Assembly: GCA_018056045.1 (NCBI GenBank)
Contig: JAGPGI010000090.1
Location: forward strand, 3,169-8,943
Length of the DNA stretch: 5,775 nucleotides
From: Paracoccus sp. (in: a-proteobacteria)
GTDB taxonomy: Bacteria > Pseudomonadota > Alphaproteobacteria > Rhodobacterales > Rhodobacteraceae
Direction of reading: 5' to 3'
The position numbers and the translations under genes were made by a program. Of this stretch, positions 1 through 5,204 are shown piece by piece (position 1 is the first letter of the stretch; the number at the start of each line of letters is the position of its first letter). The notes beneath the pieces were generated by a model, which saw only the letters and a program-made list of their open reading frames with translations, was not told where the DNA came from and did no database searches.

Positions 1-96
1 GATATTTCTCTGCATTGGCGGCCATGACAAGCTGCGGAAAAGGCAGGGTCGTTTTCTCATGCAAATATCGCATCCTGCGGCGCGATGCTCTAGAAG

Positions 97-110
97 GGGG
101 CATCTGCCCC
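97..110. promoter_or_regulatory. Near-perfect palindrome, possible operator
   Basis: The bases GGGGCA-TC-TGCCCC form two 6-bp inverted arms with a 2-bp centre. The 2-base centre makes a DNA-level binding site for a dimeric regulator more likely than an RNA hairpin. It lies about 60 bp upstream of the TTGACA box of the operon promoter and next to a TTGACG on the opposite strand (112-117), so it could influence transcription in either direction. No specific regulator can be named, and chance occurrence in GC-rich DNA is not excluded. Confidence 0.3.
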
Positions 111-122
111 GCGTCAATATTC

Positions 123-165
123 CGTCCGGGGAAAATGCCCGGTCGTCCGGCCACTGTCCCGGACG
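123..165. repeat. CGTCCGG repeat cluster with hairpin potential
   Basis: The heptamer CGTCCGG occurs directly at 123-129 and 144-150 and in inverted form (CCGGACG) at 159-165. The second and third copies make a perfect 7-bp stem with an 8-nt loop. A smaller alternative stem, CCGGG/CCCGG (126-130 with 138-142), precedes it. No T-run follows on the + strand, so a classical intrinsic terminator is unlikely. The position immediately before the -35 box fits regulator binding sites. The repeat facts are read directly; the role is a guess. Confidence 0.3.
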
Positions 166-170
166 CCGTC

Positions 171-201
171 TTGACAAGGTCGGGGGAAGCAAAGCTGTGA
201 T
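171..201 (+). promoter_or_regulatory. Candidate sigma-70 promoter for the operon
   Basis: A perfect TTGACA -35 hexamer lies at 171-176. The best -10 partner is TGTGAT at 196-201, which matches four of six TATAAT positions but sits at a long 19-bp spacing. No better hexamer is seen at 16-18 bp. Transcription would start around 208, giving a short leader before the ATG at 226. The consensus -35 is direct evidence; the weak -10 makes the call tentative, though degenerate -10 boxes are common in GC-rich Alphaproteobacteria. Confidence 0.45.
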
Positions 202-225
202 GAAACCGACAGAATTTCAGGCAAG

Positions 226-1263
226 ATGAACATGTCAGATCTATCCCCGCCCCAGAACATGATGGTCAGTGTCGTGGTGCCGGTCTATTGCGGCGCCGAT
301 TACCTTGCCGCGCTGGTCGCGGCGCTGGATGATCTGCGCCGTGAATGGCAGGCACAGGGCGCCCCCTTTACCCTTGCCGAGGCGATTTTCGTCGAGGACG
401 CCGCCATTGACGATTCCGGCGCCCGGATCGACCAGCTGGCCCGCGAACATTCCTGGATCGTACCGCTGCATCTGGCGCGCAATTTCGGCCAGCACCCGGC
501 AACCATCGTCGGCATCCTGCACAGTTCGGGCGACTGGGTGGTGACCATGGACGAGGACCTGCAGCACCGCCCCGAGGTCATCGCGACGCTTTTGCGCAAG
601 GCTGTCAGCGAACATGCCGATATCGTCTATGCCAATCCGGTCTCGACGGTGCATGACGCGGCCATCCGCGACTGGACCTCGCGCAGCTTCAAGCGGATGA
701 TGCAATGGCTGACCGACAATCCGAACCTGTCCAGCTTCAACAGCTTCCGGCTGATCCGCGGCCCGGTGGCGCGGGCGGCGGCCAGCGTCTGTTCGCATGA
801 CACCTATCTGGACATCACGCTGGGCTGGTTCACGCAAAGCATCCGCGCCATCCGCATCGAGATGAAGGACGAGCGCTATATCAAGACCAAGCGCAGCGGC
901 TATAGCCTGAAATCCCTGCTGTCGCATGGTTGGCGCATGATTTTTTCAAGCCAGATCAAGCTGTTGCGGATCGGCTCGGTCTTGGGGCTGGCGACGATGG
1001 CGCTGTCGGTCCTAGCGGCGATCTATTTCCTGCTGGTCAAGCTGTTCTCGCCGGCCGGGATCGCGGTCGAGGGCTGGACCTCGCTGTTTCTGGCGATCAC
1101 CTTCTTTGGCGGGCTGTCGGCCTTCATGCTGGGGATCGTGCTGCAATATCTGTCCTCGATGATCCTCAAGGTGCATGGCAAGCCCACCTTCTTCACCATC
1201 GACAGATCCGGCGACGCCACGGTCGCCCGCTGGCTCGAACAGCATCCTGACCCGCGCCCATGA
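226..1263 (+). CDS. GtrB/DPM1-type membrane glycosyltransferase (GT2), polyprenyl-phosphate sugar synthase
   Basis: This 345-residue protein is predicted to move a sugar from a nucleotide donor to polyprenyl (undecaprenyl) phosphate at the cytoplasmic membrane face, like GtrB, ArnC and dolichol-phosphate mannose synthases. The GT2 fold begins at residues 14-20 (VSVVVPV). LARNFGQH (83-90) and the metal-binding MDEDLQ (108-113) are classic for the family. The C-terminal YSLKSLL region (226-232) leads into two membrane segments at about 249-272 and 284-311, followed by a short cytoplasmic tail. The length is usual for the family. The first nucleotide-binding motif is altered: VEDAAIDDS (56-64) replaces the usual VDDGSxD, keeping the second Asp (D58). 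The start is uncertain: ATG at 226 and at 232 share a weak AGG (219-221), and the conserved fold begins after either. It is the first gene of the operon, and its stop overlaps the next start in ATGA. The family call is firm; the transferred sugar is unknown. Confidence 0.9.
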   Translation: MNMSDLSPPQNMMVSVVVPVYCGADYLAALVAALDDLRREWQAQGAPFTLAEAIFVEDAAIDDSGARIDQLAREHSWIVPLHLARNFGQHPATIVGILHSSGDWVVTMDEDLQHRPEVIATLLRKAVSEHADIVYANPVSTVHDAAIRDWTSRSFKRMMQWLTDNPNLSSFNSFRLIRGPVARAAASVCSHDTYLDITLGWFTQSIRAIRIEMKDERYIKTKRSGYSLKSLLSHGWRMIFSSQIKLLRIGSVLGLATMALSVLAAIYFLLVKLFSPAGIAVEGWTSLFLAITFFGGLSAFMLGIVLQYLSSMILKVHGKPTFFTIDRSGDATVARWLEQHPDPRP

Positions 1264-2210
1264 AGGTCCTGCGGGTCGGGGGAAACGCCGGGCCCTGCGT
1301 GCTGCTGTTCGGCCTGGGGCTGATCGGCGGGGCCGTGGACCGGGCCCTGCGGCTGCGCTTTCAGGCCGAGGGGCGGGATTTTCCCTATGACTGGCAAGAT
1401 GGCGGGCTGCGGCAGGCGCAGCGGAAAGATATCGGCGCGGCGCTGCCGCAGGCGGGCCGGCTGGCCGTGGTCTGGACCGGCGGCCAAAGCGGTTTCGCCT
1501 CGAGCGATGCCGATATGGCGCAGGAAACCGCCATCGTGGCCGAGCTGATCGCCATGGCCGAGACGCTGCGCCACGGTGGTCGGGCGGTCGATTTCCACAT
1601 GATGAGTTCGGCCGGCGGGCTGTTCGAAAGCCAGACCCATTGTTCAGAGCTGAGCATCCCCCGGCCCCTGCGCCCCTATGGCGCGGGCAAGCTGATGCAG
1701 GAACGGGCGCTGGCGCAGGCCGGGGGGCTGGACCGGCGCCATGTCTACCGGCCAAGCTCGGTCTATGGCGTCACCCGCTCAAAGCGCGTCGGGCTGGTCA
1801 CGGCGCTGATCTCGAATGCCATGCAGGGCAGGACCACGCAGATCTTCGGCAATCCGAACACGCTGCGCGACTATGTGCTGGCCGATGATATCGGCCATTA
1901 TCTGGCGCGCCGGATCGTCGGGGCGGGCGCCCTTGCCGATCCCGCCCCCGATCATCTGCCGGATCCGGAGCATGACCGGGGGCCGCTGACCTTCCTGCTG
2001 GCCAGTGGCCGCTCGGCCTCGGTCTTCGAGGTGATCGAGCGCATTCGCGAACGCATCGAACGCCCGCTTTTGCTGCAATTCGACCCCCATCCCTCGAATG
2101 TCCGCGACATGAGCTTCCTGCCCTCGGCCCTGCCGTCCGACTGGCAGCCGACGCCCCTGGCCAGCGGCATTTCCCGGATCGTGACCTTTCTGCGCAGCGG
2201 TTTAACCTGA
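1260..2210 (+). CDS. Atypical NAD-dependent epimerase/dehydratase-like SDR
   Basis: This 316-residue cytoplasmic protein looks like an extended short-chain dehydrogenase/reductase of the nucleotide-sugar epimerase/dehydratase type. It has a Rossmann glycine motif GLGLIG (18-23), a serine pair in MMSSAGG (114-120), the catalytic YGAGK (Y140, K144), the substrate-loop RPSSVYG (164-170), and FGNPN...RDYVLADDI (196-211), which matches the G-x-x-x-x-RDYVxVDD block of sugar epimerases. The N-terminus departs from the family: the glycine motif is GxGxxG rather than TGxxGxxG, and the usual HLAA strand is replaced by VVWTGGQSGF (70-79). It starts at the ATG of an ATGA overlap with the upstream glycosyltransferase, without a good ribosome binding site, so translational coupling is likely. 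It probably epimerises, reduces or dehydrates the sugar handled by the flanking genes, as nucleotide sugar or lipid-linked. The exact reaction cannot be told. Confidence 0.8.
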   Translation: MKVLRVGGNAGPCVLLFGLGLIGGAVDRALRLRFQAEGRDFPYDWQDGGLRQAQRKDIGAALPQAGRLAVVWTGGQSGFASSDADMAQETAIVAELIAMAETLRHGGRAVDFHMMSSAGGLFESQTHCSELSIPRPLRPYGAGKLMQERALAQAGGLDRRHVYRPSSVYGVTRSKRVGLVTALISNAMQGRTTQIFGNPNTLRDYVLADDIGHYLARRIVGAGALADPAPDHLPDPEHDRGPLTFLLASGRSASVFEVIERIRERIERPLLLQFDPHPSNVRDMSFLPSALPSDWQPTPLASGISRIVTFLRSGLT

Positions 2211-2215
2211 AGGAG
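2210..2215 (+). promoter_or_regulatory. Strong ribosome binding site (AAGGAG)
   Basis: AAGGAG starts on the last base of the upstream SDR stop codon and lies 7 nt before the ATG at 2223. It is the best Shine-Dalgarno match in the window. It fixes the start of the GT-C gene and suggests efficient independent initiation at the one operon junction that lacks a stop-start overlap. Confidence 0.8.
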
Positions 2216-2222
2216 CCATTTC

Positions 2223-3839
2223 ATGTCAGAGCTCACCCCTGCCGACAGCAGCGTGTCCGGCGCCGCGCCGGGCCTGCCGCCAGCTCTGCGCCGTGCGCTG
2301 ATCCTGCTTTGGCTGGTTTCGGCCCCGGTGCTGGGCCTGCTTTATCTCAAGGTCGAGCCGTCGCCCGATCAGGCGCAATTCGACTATATGGGCTGGATGG
2401 CCACCATGGGGCATCCGTTCTATGCCGGCAGCTTCGACATGAACTGGCCGGGGGCCATGCTGCTGCATGAGGCGGCAATCCGGATGTTCGGGCCGGTTCT
2501 GTGGTCATGGCACCTGCTGGATTACCTGCTGATGCAATGCGCCACCATCGCGGCGGCGGTGTTTCTGTGGCGGGCGGGGTTCCGGCTGGCGCCCTTTGTC
2601 GCCCTGCTGCTTTATCCGCCGGTCTATGTCACCGCCGGGGGCTGGATGTCCGGCCAGCGCGACATCGTCGCCATGGGCCTGCTGATCATCGCCTGCTGCG
2701 CCATGCTGGCCCCGGCCCGGCGCGAGCTGCCGGCGATGTTCATGGCCGGTCTGCTGGTCGCTTGCGCGGTGCTGATCCGCCCGACCTATCTGTCGGTTCT
2801 GGCCGGTCTTCTGATCCTTGAGGCGCTGCCGCGCAGCTGGATCGCGCAGCCGCGCGCCCATGGCCTGCCGGCGCGGATGGGCGCGCTATGCGCGGGCTTT
2901 GCGCTGGTCGTTCTGGCGATCCTGCTTTGGGCGCTGGCGGTCGGCAATCTGGACGACTGGCACCAGCAATCGGTGCAGTTCACCTCGCAGGTCTATTACG
3001 ACGACCCGCCGATGGACCTGATCCAGACCATCGTCGTGCTGTTCACGCGCTGGTGGCACTGGATGACGCTGTGCGGCGGCATCGGGCTGGTGCTGTGGAT
3101 CCTGCGCGACCGCGGGCTGCGCTATCCGCTGCTGCTGGTCCTGGGGCTGGCGGCGGCGATCCTGCTGTCCTATTTCGTCCAGCGCAAAGGCTTTGGCTAT
3201 CACATCGCGGGCTTCCTGCCGCTGCTGGTGATGCTGACCGCCGTGGCGCTGGATCAGGCCTGTGCCCGGATGCGCGGGGCCAGCACATCCGGGCGGCGGC
3301 GGCTGATCGGCGGGGCGGCCATCGCCATGGCCGCGCTGGTGATCATGGGCGTCGGGATCAAGCTTGCCCGGGATTCCCACCTGCTGCTGGATGTCCGGCA
3401 GAACGGGATGTCGCCGATCACCGGCCGTTATGACATCCCGACCGCCGAACAGGTCCAGATGGTCGATATCATCCGCGCCGAAAGCACCCCCGAGGACCGG
3501 ATGGTGCAATATGGCACGCTGTATCAGATCCCTTATCTGGCGCAGCGGCTGCCGGCCTATCGCTTCATCACCCCCGCGATCGAGCTGATGACCCCGGATT
3601 TCACCCTTTATGACGCCTGGATGGCCGAGATCCGCGACGGGCTGACCCGATACCGGCCGAAATTCATCCTGATCGGGGGCAAGGCCATCACCCGCAGCGC
3701 GGCGGGCGAACTTGCCCCCGCCGAGGCGAATGCCCCGGTCCTGACCACGCTTCTGGCCTATCTCGGGGATGCGCAGAACGGCTATGGGGTCCGGATGCAG
3801 GGCGATTTCGGCATCCTGTTCGAACGGGGCGCCGAATGA
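2223..3839 (+). CDS. Polytopic GT-C fold glycosyltransferase (GT39/ArnT-like), lipid-linked sugar donor
   Basis: This 538-residue integral membrane protein has about ten to eleven hydrophobic segments between residues 23 and 381, then a soluble tail of roughly 155 residues, probably periplasmic. After the first membrane helix comes a loop with acidic residues (EPSPDQAQFDY, 45-55), then a WPGAMLL element (75-81). This resembles the first periplasmic loop of GT-C enzymes such as ArnT and PMT, where an Asp is catalytic; D49 or D54 is the candidate. RPTYL (186-190) and QRKGFGYH (320-327) also recall polyprenyl-sugar-using transferases. Enzymes of this class transfer a sugar from a polyprenyl phosphate to a glycan, lipid A or protein on the periplasmic side. 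Placement between a GtrB-like and a GtrA-like gene supports that role strongly. The start is fixed by an AAGGAG 7 nt upstream; the stop overlaps the next gene (ATGA). It could also be annotated only as a hypothetical membrane protein, as sequence conservation in the class is low. Confidence 0.8.
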   Translation: MSELTPADSSVSGAAPGLPPALRRALILLWLVSAPVLGLLYLKVEPSPDQAQFDYMGWMATMGHPFYAGSFDMNWPGAMLLHEAAIRMFGPVLWSWHLLDYLLMQCATIAAAVFLWRAGFRLAPFVALLLYPPVYVTAGGWMSGQRDIVAMGLLIIACCAMLAPARRELPAMFMAGLLVACAVLIRPTYLSVLAGLLILEALPRSWIAQPRAHGLPARMGALCAGFALVVLAILLWALAVGNLDDWHQQSVQFTSQVYYDDPPMDLIQTIVVLFTRWWHWMTLCGGIGLVLWILRDRGLRYPLLLVLGLAAAILLSYFVQRKGFGYHIAGFLPLLVMLTAVALDQACARMRGASTSGRRRLIGGAAIAMAALVIMGVGIKLARDSHLLLDVRQNGMSPITGRYDIPTAEQVQMVDIIRAESTPEDRMVQYGTLYQIPYLAQRLPAYRFITPAIELMTPDFTLYDAWMAEIRDGLTRYRPKFILIGGKAITRSAAGELAPAEANAPVLTTLLAYLGDAQNGYGVRMQGDFGILFERGAE

Positions 3840-4222
3840 GCGGCGCAAGCCAGCACCTGCGCCAGATCCTCAGCTTTGTTCTGGTCGGGGCTTCGTCGAC
3901 GGGGCTTTATTTCCTGCTGCTCTGGGCGCTGCGGGGCAGCATCGCCAGCACCCTGCTGCTGACCGCCTGCTGCTATGGCATCAGCATGGTCTATAACTAC
4001 ATCCTGCAAAGCTGGGTGACGTTCCGGTCCGGGCCGCCGACGCGGCGCAGCATGTCGCGCTTTGTCGCCATGCATGCCAGCGCCATGGCGCTGAATTCGG
4101 GGCTGATGGCGGGGCTGGTCGATGGGCTGCAGCTGCCGCTTTACATGACGCAGGTGGTGGTCACGTTCTTCATCTCGGCGATGATCTTCGTGGTGTCGAA
4201 ACACTGGGTTTACCAGCCCTGA
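3836..4222 (+). CDS. GtrA-family membrane protein, putative polyprenyl-linked sugar flippase
   Basis: This 128-residue protein has four predicted membrane helices (about 11-31, 37-57, 73-96 and 103-122) and matches the GtrA-like family in length, topology and sequence marks: FVLVGASSTGLYF at the first helix, NYILQSWVTF (54-63) at the end of the second, RF (75-76) and N87 in the third, and the terminal HWVY (123-126), equivalent to the usual W-V-F ending. GtrA proteins are thought to help translocate undecaprenyl-phosphate sugars to the periplasm. The ATG overlaps the stop of the GT-C gene in ATGA; a GGGG (3826-3829) six bases upstream could serve as a weak ribosome binding site. Having GtrB-like, GT-C and GtrA-like genes in one coupled unit is the hallmark of glycan decoration cassettes. 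The family assignment is confident; flippase activity itself is family knowledge and is not firmly proven for every member. Confidence 0.9.
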   Translation: MSGASQHLRQILSFVLVGASSTGLYFLLLWALRGSIASTLLLTACCYGISMVYNYILQSWVTFRSGPPTRRSMSRFVAMHASAMALNSGLMAGLVDGLQLPLYMTQVVVTFFISAMIFVVSKHWVYQP

Positions 4223-4275
4223 CCCGCCGGTGGATGGCGCTTGTGGCCTTGATCTGATAGCAAGCAATCGCGGGT
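4222..4275 (+). promoter_or_regulatory. Nested inverted repeats in the gap between the GtrA-like and rhamnosyl transferase genes
   Basis: The gap holds two nested perfect inverted repeats: outer arms ACCCGC (4222-4227) and GCGGGT (4270-4275), inner arms GCTTG (4239-4243) and CAAGC (4261-4265). The outer left arm begins on the last base of the upstream stop codon. No T-run follows, so this is not a standard intrinsic terminator. The octamer TTGATCTG also occurs twice (4249-4256 and 4275-4282). A processing site, weak attenuator or chance are all possible. I could not find a convincing promoter here, so the next gene may be read through from the operon. Confidence 0.2.
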
Positions 4276-4284
4276 TGATCTGTC

Positions 4285-4290
4285 AGGAAG
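4285..4290 (+). promoter_or_regulatory. Ribosome binding site of the rhamnosyl transferase gene
   Basis: AGGAAG, with core AGGA at 4285-4288, lies a normal distance before the ATG at 4295 and decides that start. The conserved N-terminus of the protein follows immediately, so no internal start needs to be considered. Confidence 0.65.
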
Positions 4291-4294
4291 ACTG

Positions 4295-5149
4295 ATGAAG
4301 GAACAAGATATTCCAATTCTGGGCGTCTGCCGGTTTTCCATGCTGGGGCGTGGCGACTGGAAGGCCTACAGGAACAAGGCCGACGATCAGCTTGAGGACA
4401 TCTACAGGCAGAAGGCAGATGAGCTTTTCACCGCCGAGCGCATGACCGCGCGGCTGGCCACATTCGAGCATCTGACCCTGAAATCCCTGCGCAATCAAAG
4501 CGACCCGGAATTCCGGCTGCTGGTGGTCTCCTCGGACAGGATGCCCATCGAATACCGGCAGAGACTGACGGAGATCTGCGCCGCCACCCCGCAGGTGATC
4601 CTGAAATTCGTCCCGCCCCAGCATATCACCGATATCATCCGGGCGGTGATCGCGGAATATGAGCTGAATTTCCCCGATGTCGTCCAGTTCCGGCTGGATG
4701 ACGATGACTGCGTGTCCAAGGATTACATCCGCCGCCTGCGCCGGCATGCCGCCTGCATGTGGCGCAATGCCCATTTCGCCATCAGCTTCCCCTCGCTTTA
4801 CTATTGCGTCACCGATGGCCCGACCGAAGGCATCTATAACTGGCACAGCCCGTTCTTCAGCGCCGGCACGGCGGTGCGCCACAGCAGCAGAACGGTGTTC
4901 GATTATGGCCATTACAAGATCCCGCAGCATCTGGTGGCCGTGACCGATCCGCATTTTCCCTGCATCGTGACCCATCGCGGCGACAATGACACGCCAAGGC
5001 ACGCGGCGGATACGCTGCGCAAGCGCGGGATGTCACAGGCGCCGGTCAATGATGTCAGGCGGGCGCTGGAGCGGCATTTCCCCTATCTGGAGAAAGAGGG
5101 GCTTGAGCTTGCGACCCTGACCCGGTTCGTGGAGCCCGATCAGGCCTGA
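4295..5149 (+). CDS. Putative rhamnosyl transferase (Rhamno_transf family, GT2-like)
   Basis: This 284-residue soluble protein has no signal peptide or membrane helix. It resembles the putative rhamnosyl transferase family found mainly in Alphaproteobacteria (Pfam Rhamno_transf, formerly a DUF). Visible marks are an N-terminal strand with CRFSMLG (12-18), the LATFEHLTLKSLRNQ segment (54-68) typical of the family, FRLLVVSSD (73-81), the acidic QFRLDDDDCVSKDYI (131-145) that should bind metal and nucleotide sugar in the manner of a GT-A DxD motif, an SAGTAV loop (189-194), and FPCIVTHRGDND (221-232) near the C-terminus. Length is as expected. It would add a sugar to a glycan acceptor in the cytoplasm; rhamnose is only the family label and is not shown by the sequence. 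It lies 72 bp after the GtrA-like gene with its own ribosome binding site, so it may be co-transcribed or separate. The GT61 gene beyond it is convergent. Confidence 0.8.
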   Translation: MKEQDIPILGVCRFSMLGRGDWKAYRNKADDQLEDIYRQKADELFTAERMTARLATFEHLTLKSLRNQSDPEFRLLVVSSDRMPIEYRQRLTEICAATPQVILKFVPPQHITDIIRAVIAEYELNFPDVVQFRLDDDDCVSKDYIRRLRRHAACMWRNAHFAISFPSLYYCVTDGPTEGIYNWHSPFFSAGTAVRHSSRTVFDYGHYKIPQHLVAVTDPHFPCIVTHRGDNDTPRHAADTLRKRGMSQAPVNDVRRALERHFPYLEKEGLELATLTRFVEPDQA

Positions 5150-5161
5150 TCACCCGCAAAT

Positions 5162-5204
5162 CCCTGTCTGGCCGCACAGACCCGGCAGAGGCGGCCCGGC
5201 AGGG
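5162..5204. terminator. Possible bidirectional terminator hairpin between convergent genes
   Basis: The gap between the two convergent stop codons holds a long imperfect hairpin: arms 5162-5175 and 5191-5204, with CCCTG/CAGGG at the base and GGCCGC/GCGGCC at the top, one mismatch and one T-G wobble between them, and a 15-nt loop. It abuts the stop codon of the - strand gene and begins 12 bp after the stop of the + strand gene. No T-run follows on the + strand, and only three Ts lie on the - strand side. Location and stem strength favour a terminator or mRNA-end stabiliser shared by both genes; the missing T-tract weakens the call. Confidence 0.45.

Larger units (their letters stand above)
1..225. 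other. Non-coding leader upstream of the glycosylation operon
   Basis: I see no convincing gene here. Two + strand frames stay open for some distance, but their third codon positions lack the strong GC bias of every real gene in the window, and the translations are arginine/cysteine-rich without family resemblance. On the - strand, two frames with ATG (at 25 and at 60) run off the left edge. A divergent gene could therefore begin here, but only 8 to 20 codons are visible and neither start has a clear ribosome binding site. The region contains a GC-rich near-palindrome (97-110), a cluster of CGTCCGG repeats (123-165) and a TTGACA box (171-176), and is best read as the regulatory region of the operon starting at 226. 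Confidence 0.6.

Noticed and set aside
1..60. Possible divergent gene on the - strand starting at ATG 25 or ATG 60
   Set aside because: Only 8 to 20 codons are visible, no good ribosome binding site precedes either start, and the two frames cannot be told apart. It stays possible but is not supported enough to annotate.
15..200. A 61-codon + strand frame in the leader
   Set aside because: It starts with TTG without a ribosome binding site, runs through the palindrome, repeats and -35 box, and shows no coding bias or recognisable protein.
2..229. A + strand frame open from the left edge that ends in TGA at 227-229, forming an ATGA overlap with the first glycosyltransferase start
   Set aside because: The overlap is tempting, but third codon positions are about half GC, unlike all real genes here. 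The translation is rich in Arg, Cys, His and Ser without hydrophobic pattern or family likeness, so I read it as non-coding leader.
2886..3848. Long antisense frame opposite the GT-C gene (and similar antisense frames at 1012-1755, 3782-4267 and 4283-5002)
   Set aside because: GC-rich codon bias on the + strand removes stop codons from the complementary frames. The translations are His/Gln/Arg/Gly/Asp-rich without domains and overlap well-supported genes entirely.
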